Shown: piece after piece, positions 25,895-34,746 of the stretch
Numbering within the stretch: position 1 is the first letter of the stretch
Layout of the letters: each line of letters starts with the position of its first letter
NCBI RefSeq assembly: GCF_900103445.1
Contig: NZ_FNHS01000020.1
Location: forward strand, 23,490-87,489
DNA length: 64,000 nucleotides
DNA from: Methylobacterium phyllostachyos
Lineage (GTDB): Bacteria; Pseudomonadota; Alphaproteobacteria; Rhizobiales; Beijerinckiaceae
Direction: 5' to 3'
Notes under the pieces: model-generated
What the model was told of the DNA's origin: nothing
Seen by the model: only the letters and a program-made list of their open reading frames with translations
Database searches by the model: none
Position numbers and translations under genes: made by a program

Positions 25895-27148
25895 TCACGC
25901 GATGCCGTCGATCGCCACCCGTAGATGCTCCGGCCCGCGCAACGCCGCCCCCTGCCGATAGGGCGGCGGATCCGCGATCAGGCGCGGCGCCTTGAGTCGG
26001 CGGGCCAGTGCGGTGAGCGCCGCCTCGGCCTCGAACCGGGCGAGCGGCGCGCCCACGCAGTAATGCAGGCTCCCGCCGAAACCGAGATGGCGGGTGCCGG
26101 TCCGGTCCGGGTCGAACCGGTCGGGGTCGGGGAACACGGCTTCGTCGCGGTTGCCGGCGGCGAGCAGCAGCACGAGGTCGGCGCCCTCCGGGATCGTCAC
26201 CCCCGCGATGTCGATGGCCGAGAGGGTCCGGCGGGTCCGGAACTGCACCGGCGGCTCGTAGCGCAGCAACTCCTCGATCAGCCGCGGGGCCCGCATCGGG
26301 TCCTGGCGCAGGCGCTCCAGCTCGTCCGGATGGCGCAGCAGGGTGAGCAGGCCGTTGGTGATCAGGTTCACGGTGGTCTCGTGGCCCGCCACCAGCATCA
26401 GGATCGAGGTGGCGATCAGGTCGTAATCGCCCATCTTCACGCCGGCCGGGGTGGCGTGGTTGGCCAGCCCCGAGAGCATGTCGTCCTGCGGATGCCGGCG
26501 CTTCTCCTTGATCAGGTCGCCCATGTAGCCGCCGATCGCGTCGAAGGTCCGGCTGTTCTTCGCGCGGATCTCGGGGTCGGTGAGGCTGTCGGGTTCGAGC
26601 GCCGTGGCGAGCTGCGTCGCCCAGTCGTGGAACTTCGGCTCGTCCTCCCGGGGCACGCCGAACAATTCGCAGATCACCGTCACGGGGAGCGGGTAGGCGA
26701 GGTCGTCGACGGCGTCGATCTCCCGGGCGTCGCGCTTCTCGTCGAGGAGGTCGGCCACCAGCTTGTCCGAACGGGCCCGCATCGCCTGCACGCGCGCCCG
26801 GGAGAACTGGTGCATCACCGCCGAGCGCAGGGCGTCGTGGTCCGGCGGATCGCGGAAGATGAAGACCCGGTGGCGGTCCATCATCCAGTCCTTGAGCGGC
26901 TTCACGATCAGGTCGGTGAGCGGGTTGCCGGTGCGCGGCCGGTCGGCCGGGGGCAGGGTCTCGGAGCTGACCCGCGGGTCGTGCAGCAGGCGCGCGATGG
27001 TGTCGTGGGTCGCCGCCACCCAGGTGCCCTCCGCGGTGCCGTCGTCCTGGCGCGAGACCGGGTTCTGCCGCAGCTTGGCGTAGACCGGATAGGGGTTCGG
27101 CCGGTTGGCGAAATCCTTGACCTGATCGAGGAGGCTGGAATCGGGCAT
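25895..27148 (-). CDS. Cytochrome P450
   Basis: The 417-aa soluble P450 has the I-helix oxygen-activation motif AGHETT (about 254-259), the K-helix ExxR in EELLR (293-296) and the heme-binding loop LGFGGSLHYCVGAPLAR with Cys364 as thiolate ligand. The loop has SLHYC where most family members have a G-x-H-x-C pattern, a mild variation. The start is ATG 27148, with GAGG 7 bases upstream. It is the last gene of a ferredoxin-reductase-P450 operon, so it has dedicated redox partners. The substrate is unknown. Confidence 0.93.
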   Translation of the reverse strand: MPDSSLLDQVKDFANRPNPYPVYAKLRQNPVSRQDDGTAEGTWVAATHDTIARLLHDPRVSSETLPPADRPRTGNPLTDLIVKPLKDWMMDRHRVFIFRDPPDHDALRSAVMHQFSRARVQAMRARSDKLVADLLDEKRDAREIDAVDDLAYPLPVTVICELFGVPREDEPKFHDWATQLATALEPDSLTDPEIRAKNSRTFDAIGGYMGDLIKEKRRHPQDDMLSGLANHATPAGVKMGDYDLIATSILMLVAGHETTVNLITNGLLTLLRHPDELERLRQDPMRAPRLIEELLRYEPPVQFRTRRTLSAIDIAGVTIPEGADLVLLLAAGNRDEAVFPDPDRFDPDRTGTRHLGFGGSLHYCVGAPLARFEAEAALTALARRLKAPRLIADPPPYRQGAALRGPEHLRVAIDGIA

Positions 27149-27163
27149 CGCTGTCCTCAAACC

Positions 27164-28432
27164 CTAAGAAAAGCCCGGGTCGAAGACCGCGACGCCCTTC
27201 GGCCGGTCAGCGGCGGCCCCCTCCGGCGGGAAGGGCGCGGCTGAGGCGACCAGCTCGGCATGGGCCGGCAGCCAGCGGGCGGAATCCACCGAGACGGCGG
27301 CGATGCAGCGCCCCGCGCGGCCGTAGAGGGCGATGAAGCGGCCGCTGGCCGGATCGCCCTGCGTGATCGCCACCGCGTCCGCCCCCTCGGTCAGGCCAGC
27401 GGATTTCACCACGAGGTCCCCTTGTGTCGACCAGAAGGTCGGCAGGGCGCCGTAGGCCGCGTCCGGCGGCGCGCCGGCGAGCAGGCGCCCGGCATGGGCG
27501 GCCTGCGCCACGGCGTGGCTCCAGTGCTCCAGGGCGACGCGCCGCCCATCGTAGAGCGGGTGGGGGAAGCGGGCCACGTCGCCCGCTGCCGCGATCTGCG
27601 GATCGGGATGGCCCTCCGCGTCGAGGACGTAGCCGGCGGCGTCGCAATCGACCCCGCCCGGATCCGCCGACAGGCCGGCCCCGTCGAGCCATTCGGTGTT
27701 GCGCAGGGCCCCCAGCGCGATGACCGCGATGTCGGCCTCGATGCGGCTGCCGTCCGTGCAATGCGCGCGGACCAGCCGGCCGCCTTCGCCCTCCAGCCAC
27801 TCGACCTCGCCGCCGCAGCGCAGATCGACCCCGTGGCCCGCGTGGATCGCTCCGATGAACGCGCCGATCGTGCGGCCGAGGACCCGGGCCAGCGGGGTCG
27901 GCCCGGGCTCCACCAGGGTCACGGGCAGGCCGAGCGAGCGGCACAGGCTCGCGACCTCGCAGCCGATGAAACCGCCGCCGATCACCAGGACGCGCCGCGG
28001 GCCGGCCTCCAGCGCCCGCCGCAGGGCGGCGGCGTCGTCCCGTCCACGCAGCGTGAAGACGCCGGACAGGCGCCCCTCGTGCGGGTTCGCCCAGGGCCGG
28101 GCCCGGGTGCCGGTGGCGATCAGAAGGCGGTCGTAGGGAAGGACGCGCCCATCCGCGAGCCGCACCGTACCGGCCTGCCGGTCGAGGCCGGCGACGGGGA
28201 TGCCGAGCTGCCAGTCCACATCCGCATCGAGGCCGTGCGGCAGGGTGGTGGCATGCGGGTGGATCGCACCGGCAAGGACGTGCTTCGACAGGGGCGGCCG
28301 ATCATAGGGGAGGTGGGGCTCGGCCCCGACGATCGTCAGCGGCCCGGAAAAGCCCGCCTCCCGCAGGGCCTCGGCGCCGCGCAGGCCGGCGAGGCCGGCG
28401 CCGACGATGACCGCGCGTTCAGGGGCCGCCAT
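27164..28432 (-). CDS. FAD-dependent ferredoxin reductase of the P450 system
   Basis: The 422-aa product is a putidaredoxin-reductase-like NAD(P)H:ferredoxin oxidoreductase. It has an N-terminal FAD Rossmann motif VIVGAGLAGLRGAEALRE, the NAD-binding motif VLVIGGGFIGCEVASLCRSLG at about 145-165, and the second FAD motif AAGDVARFPHP. The start overlaps the ferredoxin stop (TGATG), and the P450 begins 15 bases after its stop. This supplies a complete class I electron chain. Confidence 0.9.
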   Translation of the reverse strand: MAAPERAVIVGAGLAGLRGAEALREAGFSGPLTIVGAEPHLPYDRPPLSKHVLAGAIHPHATTLPHGLDADVDWQLGIPVAGLDRQAGTVRLADGRVLPYDRLLIATGTRARPWANPHEGRLSGVFTLRGRDDAAALRRALEAGPRRVLVIGGGFIGCEVASLCRSLGLPVTLVEPGPTPLARVLGRTIGAFIGAIHAGHGVDLRCGGEVEWLEGEGGRLVRAHCTDGSRIEADIAVIALGALRNTEWLDGAGLSADPGGVDCDAAGYVLDAEGHPDPQIAAAGDVARFPHPLYDGRRVALEHWSHAVAQAAHAGRLLAGAPPDAAYGALPTFWSTQGDLVVKSAGLTEGADAVAITQGDPASGRFIALYGRAGRCIAAVSVDSARWLPAHAELVASAAPFPPEGAAADRPKGVAVFDPGFS

Positions 28433-28677
28433 CAGGCGTCCCGCCCCGGATCCTGGACCCGGATGGCCTGGACCGGGCAGGCGACCCGCGCCCGCTCGAT
28501 GTCGTCGCGATCCGCAGCGGCGGGGGCCGGGTCGTAGAACAGGGCCTCGTGCCCCTCGATGCGGAAATGCCGCGGCGCCGCGTAACAGCACTGGGCGTAG
28601 GCCTGGCACAGGTTGAGATCGACGCTGACCCGCAGGCCAGGCGGGGATCCGGATGACGCATCGGCGGGGATCGACAT
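28432..28677 (-). CDS. Ferredoxin (P450-type, probably [3Fe-4S])
   Basis: The 81-aa product has the single-cluster pattern DLNLCQAYAQCCYAAP ... ARVACPVQAI, that is Cys-x5-Cys plus Cys-Pro, typical of ferredoxins feeding bacterial P450s. An extra Cys next to the second ligand is notable. ATG 28677 is a conservative start; the frame stays open to ATG 28791, but the extra 38 residues, though cysteine-containing, do not look like ferredoxin. It is the first gene of the P450 operon. Confidence 0.85.
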   Translation of the reverse strand: MSIPADASSGSPPGLRVSVDLNLCQAYAQCCYAAPRHFRIEGHEALFYDPAPAAADRDDIERARVACPVQAIRVQDPGRDA

Positions 28678-28860
28678 GGCGGGGCAACCGCGCGGGACGC
28701 GCTCGGTTCCGCACTGCGAGATGGGTGCGTCAGACGCGCAGATCTGTACACGACAGTCCCCGCAGAAAGTGTGTGCTGGAATTCCCTTCACCCGGGGTTC
28801 GGACTAGTGTTCCACCGCCTCGCGGGCCCGCCCAACGCGCCGCGACTTCAGGAGGGCACC

Positions 28861-29400
28861 ATGCCGCACGGCGCACGCACGAGCCTCGCCGCCCTGATCC
28901 TGCTGCTCGGCGTTGGCAGCGCCACGGCCGAGCCCGCCGCCGGCACGACCTGGACGGACCCGCCGGTTCACAAGCCCGCCGCCGAGGCACCGGCCCCGAA
29001 GGCGGTGGCCCCCGCGTCGACCCCCGCCGCCGTCGCCGAGGCGGCCCGGCCCGCCCCCGCCAGGAAGGCGGCGGCACGCAAGACGGGCGCGCGCCCTGTC
29101 CGGAGCGCGGTGCGGCGCACGGCGCCCAGGCGGGTCGCTGCCGCGGCTCATAGGCCCCGCATCGCCGCGGCATCGCCCCGGGCGATCGTCGGCCCGCGGG
29201 TCGTCGCCCTGGCGCCGCCGCCGGAGGGCTACGCGCGCTACCGGTCCTACGGGTATGGCCCGGGCTACGCCGATGGGCGCCTGGACCGCCTGAGCAGCGC
29301 CGAAGCCGCCGGCTACGTCGTGGTGCGCCGCCGGACGGTGGTGTTCCCCGACGGCCGGACGCTGCGCGTCTACCGCCCGGACGACGGCGAGCCGTTCTGA
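28861..29400 (+). CDS. Secreted Ala/Pro/Arg-rich protein, function unknown
   Basis: The 179-aa product starts at ATG 28861 with an excellent ribosome site (AGGAGG, 7 bases upstream). A signal peptide (about residues 1-25, ending ATA-EP) precedes a low-complexity, basic Ala-Pro-rich section (about 30-110). A compact tail has YARYRSYGYGPGYADGRLD and ends FPDGRTLRVYRPDDGEPF. The basic linker may bind the cell wall or lipopolysaccharide. The last 31 bases overlap the end of the convergent acyl-CoA synthetase. Confidence 0.7.
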   Translation: MPHGARTSLAALILLLGVGSATAEPAAGTTWTDPPVHKPAAEAPAPKAVAPASTPAAVAEAARPAPARKAAARKTGARPVRSAVRRTAPRRVAAAAHRPRIAAASPRAIVGPRVVALAPPPEGYARYRSYGYGPGYADGRLDRLSSAEAAGYVVVRRRTVVFPDGRTLRVYRPDDGEPF

Positions 29401-31136
29401 CCGGGGGACGCGAACACTGCCCGCAGTCCGGCGCGCAGAACCTTCCCGGCCGGGTTGCGGGGCAGGAGCCCGTCCCAGATCACGATCCGCACCGGCACCT
29501 TGAAGGCCGCCAGCCGCTCCGCCGCGAAGGCCCGGATCGCCTCCGGGCCCGCCGCGGCCCCCTCTTTCAGCGCCACGATGGCCCCGGGCTCCTCGCCGAG
29601 CGTCGGGTGGGGCACGGGGAGCACGACGGCGTCGATCACGTCCGGATGCGCGTAGAGGACGTTCTCGACCTCGCAGCAATAGATGTTCTCGCCACCGCGG
29701 ATCAGCATGTCCTTGATCCGGTCGACGATGGTCAGGAAGCCCTCGTCGTCCACCCGGGCGAGGTCGCCGGTGCGCAGCCACCCCGCGGAGAAGACTTCGG
29801 CGGTGGCCCGCGGATCGTCCCAGTAGCCGCGGATGATGTTCGGCCCCTTCACGCAGAGTTCGCCGACCTGGCCCGGAGGTAAGGTCTCCCCGAGGGGATC
29901 GAGGATCCGCACCTCGCAGACCGGAAGGGGCGGGCCGCAGGAATCCGGGCGGGCGAGATAGTCCTCGCCCTGGTGGTGGGTGAAGGTCGCCGAGGTCTCG
30001 GTCATGCCCCAGCCGGTGCCGGGCACGACCCTGGGCAGGATCTCCCCCAGCGTCCGCACGAGGTCGCCGGCCGCGGGGGCGCCGCCATAGGTGACGGCAT
30101 CGAGGCTCGGCAGCCCGCGCCCGGCCTCCCGGGCCGCCGTGGCGAGCTGCCACGCGATGGTCGGCACGCCCCCCGCGCTGGTGCAGCCCTCCCGCTCGAT
30201 CAGGTCGAGGGCTTCGTGCGCGTCCCAACGGTGCATCATCACCAGCCGGTGGCCGCCATAGAGCGCCGCCCCGAGGCTCGCGTGGCAGCCGGTGACGTGG
30301 AACAGCGGGATCACGAGCAGCGCCACCCGCTGCGGTGCGGCCGGATCGGGCTTCGGCGGCGCCTCGCCCCGGCGCAGGAAGCTGCGCGCCGCCGAATAGG
30401 GATAGGCCATCACCGTCGTGGCGGCCGCCCGGTGCGTGCCGACGGCGCCCTTGGGCTTGCCGGTCGTACCCGAGGTGTAGAACAGGGTCGCGTCGTCCTC
30501 CGGATCGAGGGCGATGTCGGGGAGGGGCCGATCGGGCAGGGCGCCCCAGTCCTGGACCCGCCCGACGATGTCGGCGAGGGGCGTCGCCCGGGGATCGGGC
30601 TCCATCCGGGTGGTGAAGACCCGCTCCAGGGCCGGGCATTCGGACAGGTGCGGAGCGAGCCGGGCGAAGCGCTCGCCGTCGGCGATCAGCACCCGCGCGC
30701 CGGAATGCTGCAGGCCGTAGGCGAGTTCGGGCCCGGTCCACCACGCATTGAGCGGCGTGGCGATCGCCCCGGCGAGCAGGGCGCCGAAATAACTCACCGG
30801 CCATTCGGGCAGGTTGCGCATCGCGATGGCGACCCGGTCGCCCTTGCGCACGCCGGACGCCACCAGCGCCTGCGCCAGGGTGGTCGCCGCCCGGGTGAAG
30901 CCCGTGAAGGTTACGCGCTCATCCTGGTAGACCAAGAAGGTCTTCTCCCCGTGCCCCCGGGCGATCCGGAACAGGTCGCGCAGCGTCGGCGGGGCCTTCT
31001 CCCAGATCCGGGTCGGCACGCCGCAAATGTCGATCGTCGTGATCGCGAAGGGCCCGCCCGGGGCGGTGAGCCGCGCCTCGGCCTCGCGGAAGGGCAGGGC
31101 CGGCCAGCCGGCGGGGATGCGGGGATCGGGGCTCAT
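29370..31136 (-). CDS. Acyl-CoA synthetase (AMP-forming)
   Basis: The 588-aa product is an ANL-family CoA ligase that activates a carboxylic acid via an acyl-adenylate. The P-loop is TLFYTSGTTGKPKGA, followed by GWGMTET, the hinge aspartate region GWLRTGDLARVDDEGFLTIVDRIKDM and the catalytic C-terminal lysine in PRNPAGKVLRAGL. Its start overlaps the SDR stop (ATGA), forming a two-gene operon. The acid is unknown; medium-chain or branched acids are plausible given the neighbouring catabolic locus. Confidence 0.9.
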   Translation of the reverse strand: MSPDPRIPAGWPALPFREAEARLTAPGGPFAITTIDICGVPTRIWEKAPPTLRDLFRIARGHGEKTFLVYQDERVTFTGFTRAATTLAQALVASGVRKGDRVAIAMRNLPEWPVSYFGALLAGAIATPLNAWWTGPELAYGLQHSGARVLIADGERFARLAPHLSECPALERVFTTRMEPDPRATPLADIVGRVQDWGALPDRPLPDIALDPEDDATLFYTSGTTGKPKGAVGTHRAAATTVMAYPYSAARSFLRRGEAPPKPDPAAPQRVALLVIPLFHVTGCHASLGAALYGGHRLVMMHRWDAHEALDLIEREGCTSAGGVPTIAWQLATAAREAGRGLPSLDAVTYGGAPAAGDLVRTLGEILPRVVPGTGWGMTETSATFTHHQGEDYLARPDSCGPPLPVCEVRILDPLGETLPPGQVGELCVKGPNIIRGYWDDPRATAEVFSAGWLRTGDLARVDDEGFLTIVDRIKDMLIRGGENIYCCEVENVLYAHPDVIDAVVLPVPHPTLGEEPGAIVALKEGAAAGPEAIRAFAAERLAAFKVPVRIVIWDGLLPRNPAGKVLRAGLRAVFASPGQNGSPSSGR

Positions 31137-31903
31137 CGGGCGATGGTCACGCCGCCATCGATGACGAGCGCCTGGCCGGTCACGAACCGGCCGGCTGCGG
31201 AGGCCAGGAACACGGCGGCGCCCGCGATCTCGTCGGGCTCGCCGATCCGGCGCAGGGGGGCGGCCTCCGTGGTGGCGGCCAGCATCTCGGGATCCTCCCA
31301 CAGGGCGCGGGCGAAATCGGTGCGGATGAGGCCCGGGCAGAGGCAGTTCACCCGGACGTTGGCGGGGCCGTATTCCACCGCGTAGTTGCGGGCGAGCTGG
31401 AGGTCGGCGGCCTTGGAGACGTTGTAGGCGCCGATCACGGGCGAACCCTTGAGCGCCCCGATCGAGGAGACGAGGATGACCGCCCCATCCCGCCGCGCCA
31501 CCATGCCGGGGGCGACCTTCTGGATCAGCCAGTGGTTCGACAGGACGTTGTTGTCGAGAATTTTTTTGAATTGGGCGTCGGAGATGCCGGCGAGCGGCCC
31601 GTAATAGGGGTTGCTGGCGGCGTTACAGACCAGCACGTCCACGGGACCGAGCTGCCTTTCCGTCTCAGCGACGAGGTGTTCCAACTCCTCCTTCACGGAG
31701 ATGCTGGCCGGGATCGCCACCGCCCGCCCGGCGCCGTGGGCGGCCTCGATCTCGGCGACCACCGCCGCGCAGGCCGCGCGCTTGCGCGAGGAGATCACCA
31801 CCCGGGCGCCGTGCTCGGCCATCCGCAGGGCGATCGCCCGCCCGATGCCCCGGGACGAGCCGGTGATGAGGGCAATTTTGCCGGTCAGATCGAACAGGGA
31901 CAT
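31133..31903 (-). CDS. Short-chain dehydrogenase/reductase
   Basis: The 256-aa classical SDR has the cofactor motif TGSSRGIGRA, NAASNP in place of NNAG, catalytic Ser in VSSIGALKG and YNVSK (Tyr-x3-Lys). Variation in the NNAG position and in the arginine following the glycine motif suggests NADPH use. It is followed by, and overlaps, the acyl-CoA synthetase gene, so it may act on a CoA thioester or its precursor. Confidence 0.9.
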   Translation of the reverse strand: MSLFDLTGKIALITGSSRGIGRAIALRMAEHGARVVISSRKRAACAAVVAEIEAAHGAGRAVAIPASISVKEELEHLVAETERQLGPVDVLVCNAASNPYYGPLAGISDAQFKKILDNNVLSNHWLIQKVAPGMVARRDGAVILVSSIGALKGSPVIGAYNVSKAADLQLARNYAVEYGPANVRVNCLCPGLIRTDFARALWEDPEMLAATTEAAPLRRIGEPDEIAGAAVFLASAAGRFVTGQALVIDGGVTIAR

Positions 31904-32611
31904 GGTCTGATTGTGCCGACAGCAACGAACAGCGCGTCAACGCCTACGGTCGCAGTTATAGATGCCGCCCGCACGGGGAGGGCGATGGGCGGCGCTCCAA
32001 ACCCGGACGTCATCATATCGGTCATTCGATCGGCGTGGACCCCGGTTCATCGTGGTTCGGCGCGTCGTGTAATGGGGCGGCGGGGCCGAGAGCACGGAGG
32101 CGGCCCCGGCCAAAGCCCGTCTGACCGGTCATCGGCTCTGCCCCCCTTCACGACCGCCCGGCAGAACCCGTCTGGCCAGCCCAGCACACCCACGCTGCCA
32201 TCTGCGCATCCCGACGGCGGAACCCGCGGAGGCGGCGCAGAGCCGTCCCGTTGGCGGCGCTCAGAAACCGTCGTTTGGCAGCCAGCGCGTGGATCGCAGA
32301 AAACCGCGTACCAGCTCTTCCCGGCACAAACGCGAGCGAACCGTTCTAGAAGCTCGTATCTGTTCGGAAATAATCTTTCCACCCAATCCGACAATTTTGC
32401 ACTATTAATTTCTAACTCGCCGTATCACTTATATCCTGGCGCTCATATCCGAGCAACGAAATAATACATTGGGTCTTTGCTTTGGATGATCGATAAGGTC
32501 TCGATTTTGTTTGAATTGATTTTGTCAATAGATATCATGAGATCGGACCGAGTGTATCGGCTCACCGCCGCGCCAAAAAGCAATTGGGCAAGGTTTCAGA
32601 TACCGCGACGG

Positions 32612-32842
32612 TCACTGGATTTTTAGGGCTGCCAATACCGTGTCACGGCGGCCACTCTCCTGCTTCGCAATCACGTGGGATCCGGCACCCACGGCGAGGC
32701 CAAGCTGCAGACCGCGAGAAACCAAGGCAACGGTTTTAGGACATAAGTCGTTTCTTAAATACATGCCCTGAAAACACCCAACGGCATCTTGAGATAGTCT
32801 TTTTGTATATCCCCATTTCCGATCCGAAATAACCGGACCCAT
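32612..32842 (-). CDS. Doubtful small hypothetical frame in the AT-rich islet
   Basis: A 76-codon frame ends with ...VALVSRGLQLGLAVGAGSHV and a basic tail. Its composition is protein-like, but it has no convincing ribosome site and no recognised domain. It may be a gene remnant. Confidence 0.2.
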   Translation of the reverse strand: MGPVISDRKWGYTKRLSQDAVGCFQGMYLRNDLCPKTVALVSRGLQLGLAVGAGSHVIAKQESGRRDTVLAALKIQ

Positions 32843-32863
32843 GTCACCAGTTCATCCAAAAAC

Positions 32864-32893
32864 TTGACATCTTCGCTTTCTTTCTCCTACCAA
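32864..32893 (+). promoter_or_regulatory. Candidate promoter of the glycosyltransferase gene
   Basis: A perfect TTGACA (32864-32869) is followed after 18 bp by TACCAA (32888-32893), 22 bases before ATG 32916. The -10 is weak. Confidence 0.4.
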
Positions 32894-32915
32894 AGACGCA
32901 GACTTCGAATAGTCA

Positions 32916-33734
32916 ATGGTTTTCCGCATGGCACCCCCGGCATCACCACGCTCGAAAAATACTGTCATATGCCATTTTTATAATGAGGAATATTTACTTC
33001 CGTGGTGGCTGAAACATCATCGAAATATTTTTGATCATGGAATCATGATCGACTACAGATCTACGGATAGAAGCTGCGACATTATTCGGGACCTCTGCCC
33101 ACAATGGGAAATCCGAGAAACAAGAAACAAATACTTCGACAGCCAAATCATCGACGACGAGGTGGTGTTTTATGAGAGGATGATCGCCGGGTGGCGCATG
33201 GCCCTGAACGTCACTGAATTCCTGGTCGGCAACTTTGGCCAACTGAACCAATTCAGTGGACCAACTCAGCATTTTATAGGGAATATCGTTTTCGTTCATC
33301 CGGAAACAGATATATATCCAAGTCCGGACTTACCTCTATATGATCAGGTGCAATTCGGTTACATTGAAGACAATCCCAATGCCATCAGAATTCTTGATAC
33401 GGGCGCCCGCGCCTCGCGAAGCATCCATAACTTCGATCTGGTCTACCCCATGGCAGGCAGACATTGGCCTCAGACACCCACATTGAATGATCTGGTGATT
33501 TTCTATTACGGATACACGTACCGCAACGAAGCGATCATTTCGAGAAAATTGCAAATCAAGCAGAACATAAGCCCCGAAGAGGCCCAGAAAGTAGGCGGAA
33601 ATCACCCTAATACCGTAACGAGAGACAGATTTCTCAGTAATATCGAGACCTACCATCTGCCTCGGTGCCGCGATCTTTCCGGCGTCGTCGAAAATCTTAC
33701 CCGTTTTCACCGTTCCCCGAATCGCGTTTCTTGA
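32916..33734 (+). CDS. Glycosyltransferase family 2-like protein in an AT-rich islet
   Basis: The 272-aa product has the opening of GT2/GT92-like enzymes, NTVICHFYNEEYLLPWWLKHH, then IFDHGIMIDYRSTDRSCDIIRD, where a canonical enzyme has D-x-S/G-S-T-D for nucleotide-sugar and metal binding. I see no membrane helix, so it is probably cytosolic. Base composition and codon use differ strongly from all neighbours, pointing to horizontal acquisition. ATG 32928 is an alternative start. The substrate is unknown; surface polysaccharide is the usual target. Confidence 0.72.
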   Translation: MVFRMAPPASPRSKNTVICHFYNEEYLLPWWLKHHRNIFDHGIMIDYRSTDRSCDIIRDLCPQWEIRETRNKYFDSQIIDDEVVFYERMIAGWRMALNVTEFLVGNFGQLNQFSGPTQHFIGNIVFVHPETDIYPSPDLPLYDQVQFGYIEDNPNAIRILDTGARASRSIHNFDLVYPMAGRHWPQTPTLNDLVIFYYGYTYRNEAIISRKLQIKQNISPEEAQKVGGNHPNTVTRDRFLSNIETYHLPRCRDLSGVVENLTRFHRSPNRVS

Positions 33735-33949
33735 AGGGCTCGCTTCACAATGCGCTGAGGGTCACCCATGAGAAGGCATTGGTAGCGCGAAGCTTGTGAT
33801 GTCGTCTTGCCGTTTGTGGAACGGCGCTTCCGGTGCGGGGCTCGACCGGCGCTGGGCGGTGATCACCCGGCTTCCATCCGGGGGCGAGGTACGCGAAGGC
33901 GCGACGCTTCCGGTCAGACCTGCCAACGACAGAGCCGACGAGCGATTCA

Positions 33950-34744
33950 TCACTGTCGATGCTGACTCTTCCGGCCCGCCCGCATCGACCGGCGCAGGCG
34001 CGCCATGCCGGCGAGCCAGCGCTCGGGGTCCTTGGCCCGGCGGCGGGCGTATTCCGCCACCTGCGGGTGCGGCAGGATCAGGAAGCGCCCCGCCGCCAGC
34101 CCTTCGAAGGCGGCCTCGGCCACGGCCTCCGGTGCCAGCACGCCGTCGCGCGACGCGGCGCTGGCGTCGCCCAGCATGGCGGTGTCGGCGCCCTGCGGGC
34201 ACAGGGCGGCCACCCGGATCCCGTCCTCGGCATGGGCGATGGCGAGATGCTCGAGGAAGGCGAGGGCTGCGTGCTTGGTCGCCCCGTAGGTGGCGCTGCC
34301 GATCTGGCTGAGCAGCCCCGCGGCCGAGACCGTCCCGAGGAACGCGCCCCCGCCCCGGGCACGCCAGAGCGGAACAAGCACCCGCGCCGCGTGGACATGG
34401 CCCATCACGTTCACCGCGAAGGCACGCGCCCAGCTCTCCGGATCGGCGGAGGTGGCGAGATCCGGGTCGGGATCGCGCTCCAAAATGCCGGCGTTGGAGC
34501 AGTAGAGCGCGATCGGCCCGATCTCGGCCTCGATGCGCGCCACAACTGCTGCGACCGCCGCCGCGTCGCCCACGTCGAGCGCGAAGGCCCGTCCGCTGAG
34601 TTCCGCCGCCACGGCCTCAGCACCGGCCTCGTCCCGGTCGAGGGCCACGATTGTCGCGCCCCGGGCCTTGGCCGCGACCGCGAGCGCCCGGCCGATGCCC
34701 CGGGCGGCCCCGGTGACGGCGACGACGCGGCCGGCGAGCTCCAT
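33950..34744 (-). CDS. Short-chain dehydrogenase/reductase
   Basis: The 264-aa SDR has TGAARGIGRALA (cofactor), a DVGD adenine-contact motif, CSNAGI, catalytic Ser in TVSAAGLLSQ and YGATK (Tyr-x3-Lys). The tail is basic. It is the last gene of the ABC transporter-ACAD-kinase operon; the kinase gene ends two bases before this gene's ATG. In levulinate-type pathways an SDR interconverts 4-keto and 4-hydroxyacyl-CoA, a role it could have here by inference. Confidence 0.88.
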   Translation of the reverse strand: MELAGRVVAVTGAARGIGRALAVAAKARGATIVALDRDEAGAEAVAAELSGRAFALDVGDAAAVAAVVARIEAEIGPIALYCSNAGILERDPDPDLATSADPESWARAFAVNVMGHVHAARVLVPLWRARGGGAFLGTVSAAGLLSQIGSATYGATKHAALAFLEHLAIAHAEDGIRVAALCPQGADTAMLGDASAASRDGVLAPEAVAEAAFEGLAAGRFLILPHPQVAEYARRRAKDPERWLAGMARLRRSMRAGRKSQHRQ

Positions 34745-34746
34745 GC

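Larger units (their letters stand above)
31904..32915. other. Intergenic region with a GC-rich half and an AT-rich half
   Basis: Bases 31904-32330 are GC-rich with no frame I trust. From about 32330 the composition turns markedly AT-rich and stays so to the end of the glycosyltransferase gene. A minus-strand frame at 32612-32842 and a candidate promoter at 32864-32893 are listed separately. I found no transposase remnant or clear terminal repeats in it. Confidence 0.5.

Noticed and set aside
28432..28791. Longer ferredoxin start at 28791
   Set aside because: The extra 38 residues do not resemble ferredoxin, and no ribosome site was evident, although the extension cannot be excluded.
32047..32394. 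Minus-strand frame of 115 codons upstream of the AT-rich islet
   Set aside because: The first third looks plausible, but it spans the composition break, has no ribosome site or family, and ends in shadow-like sequence.
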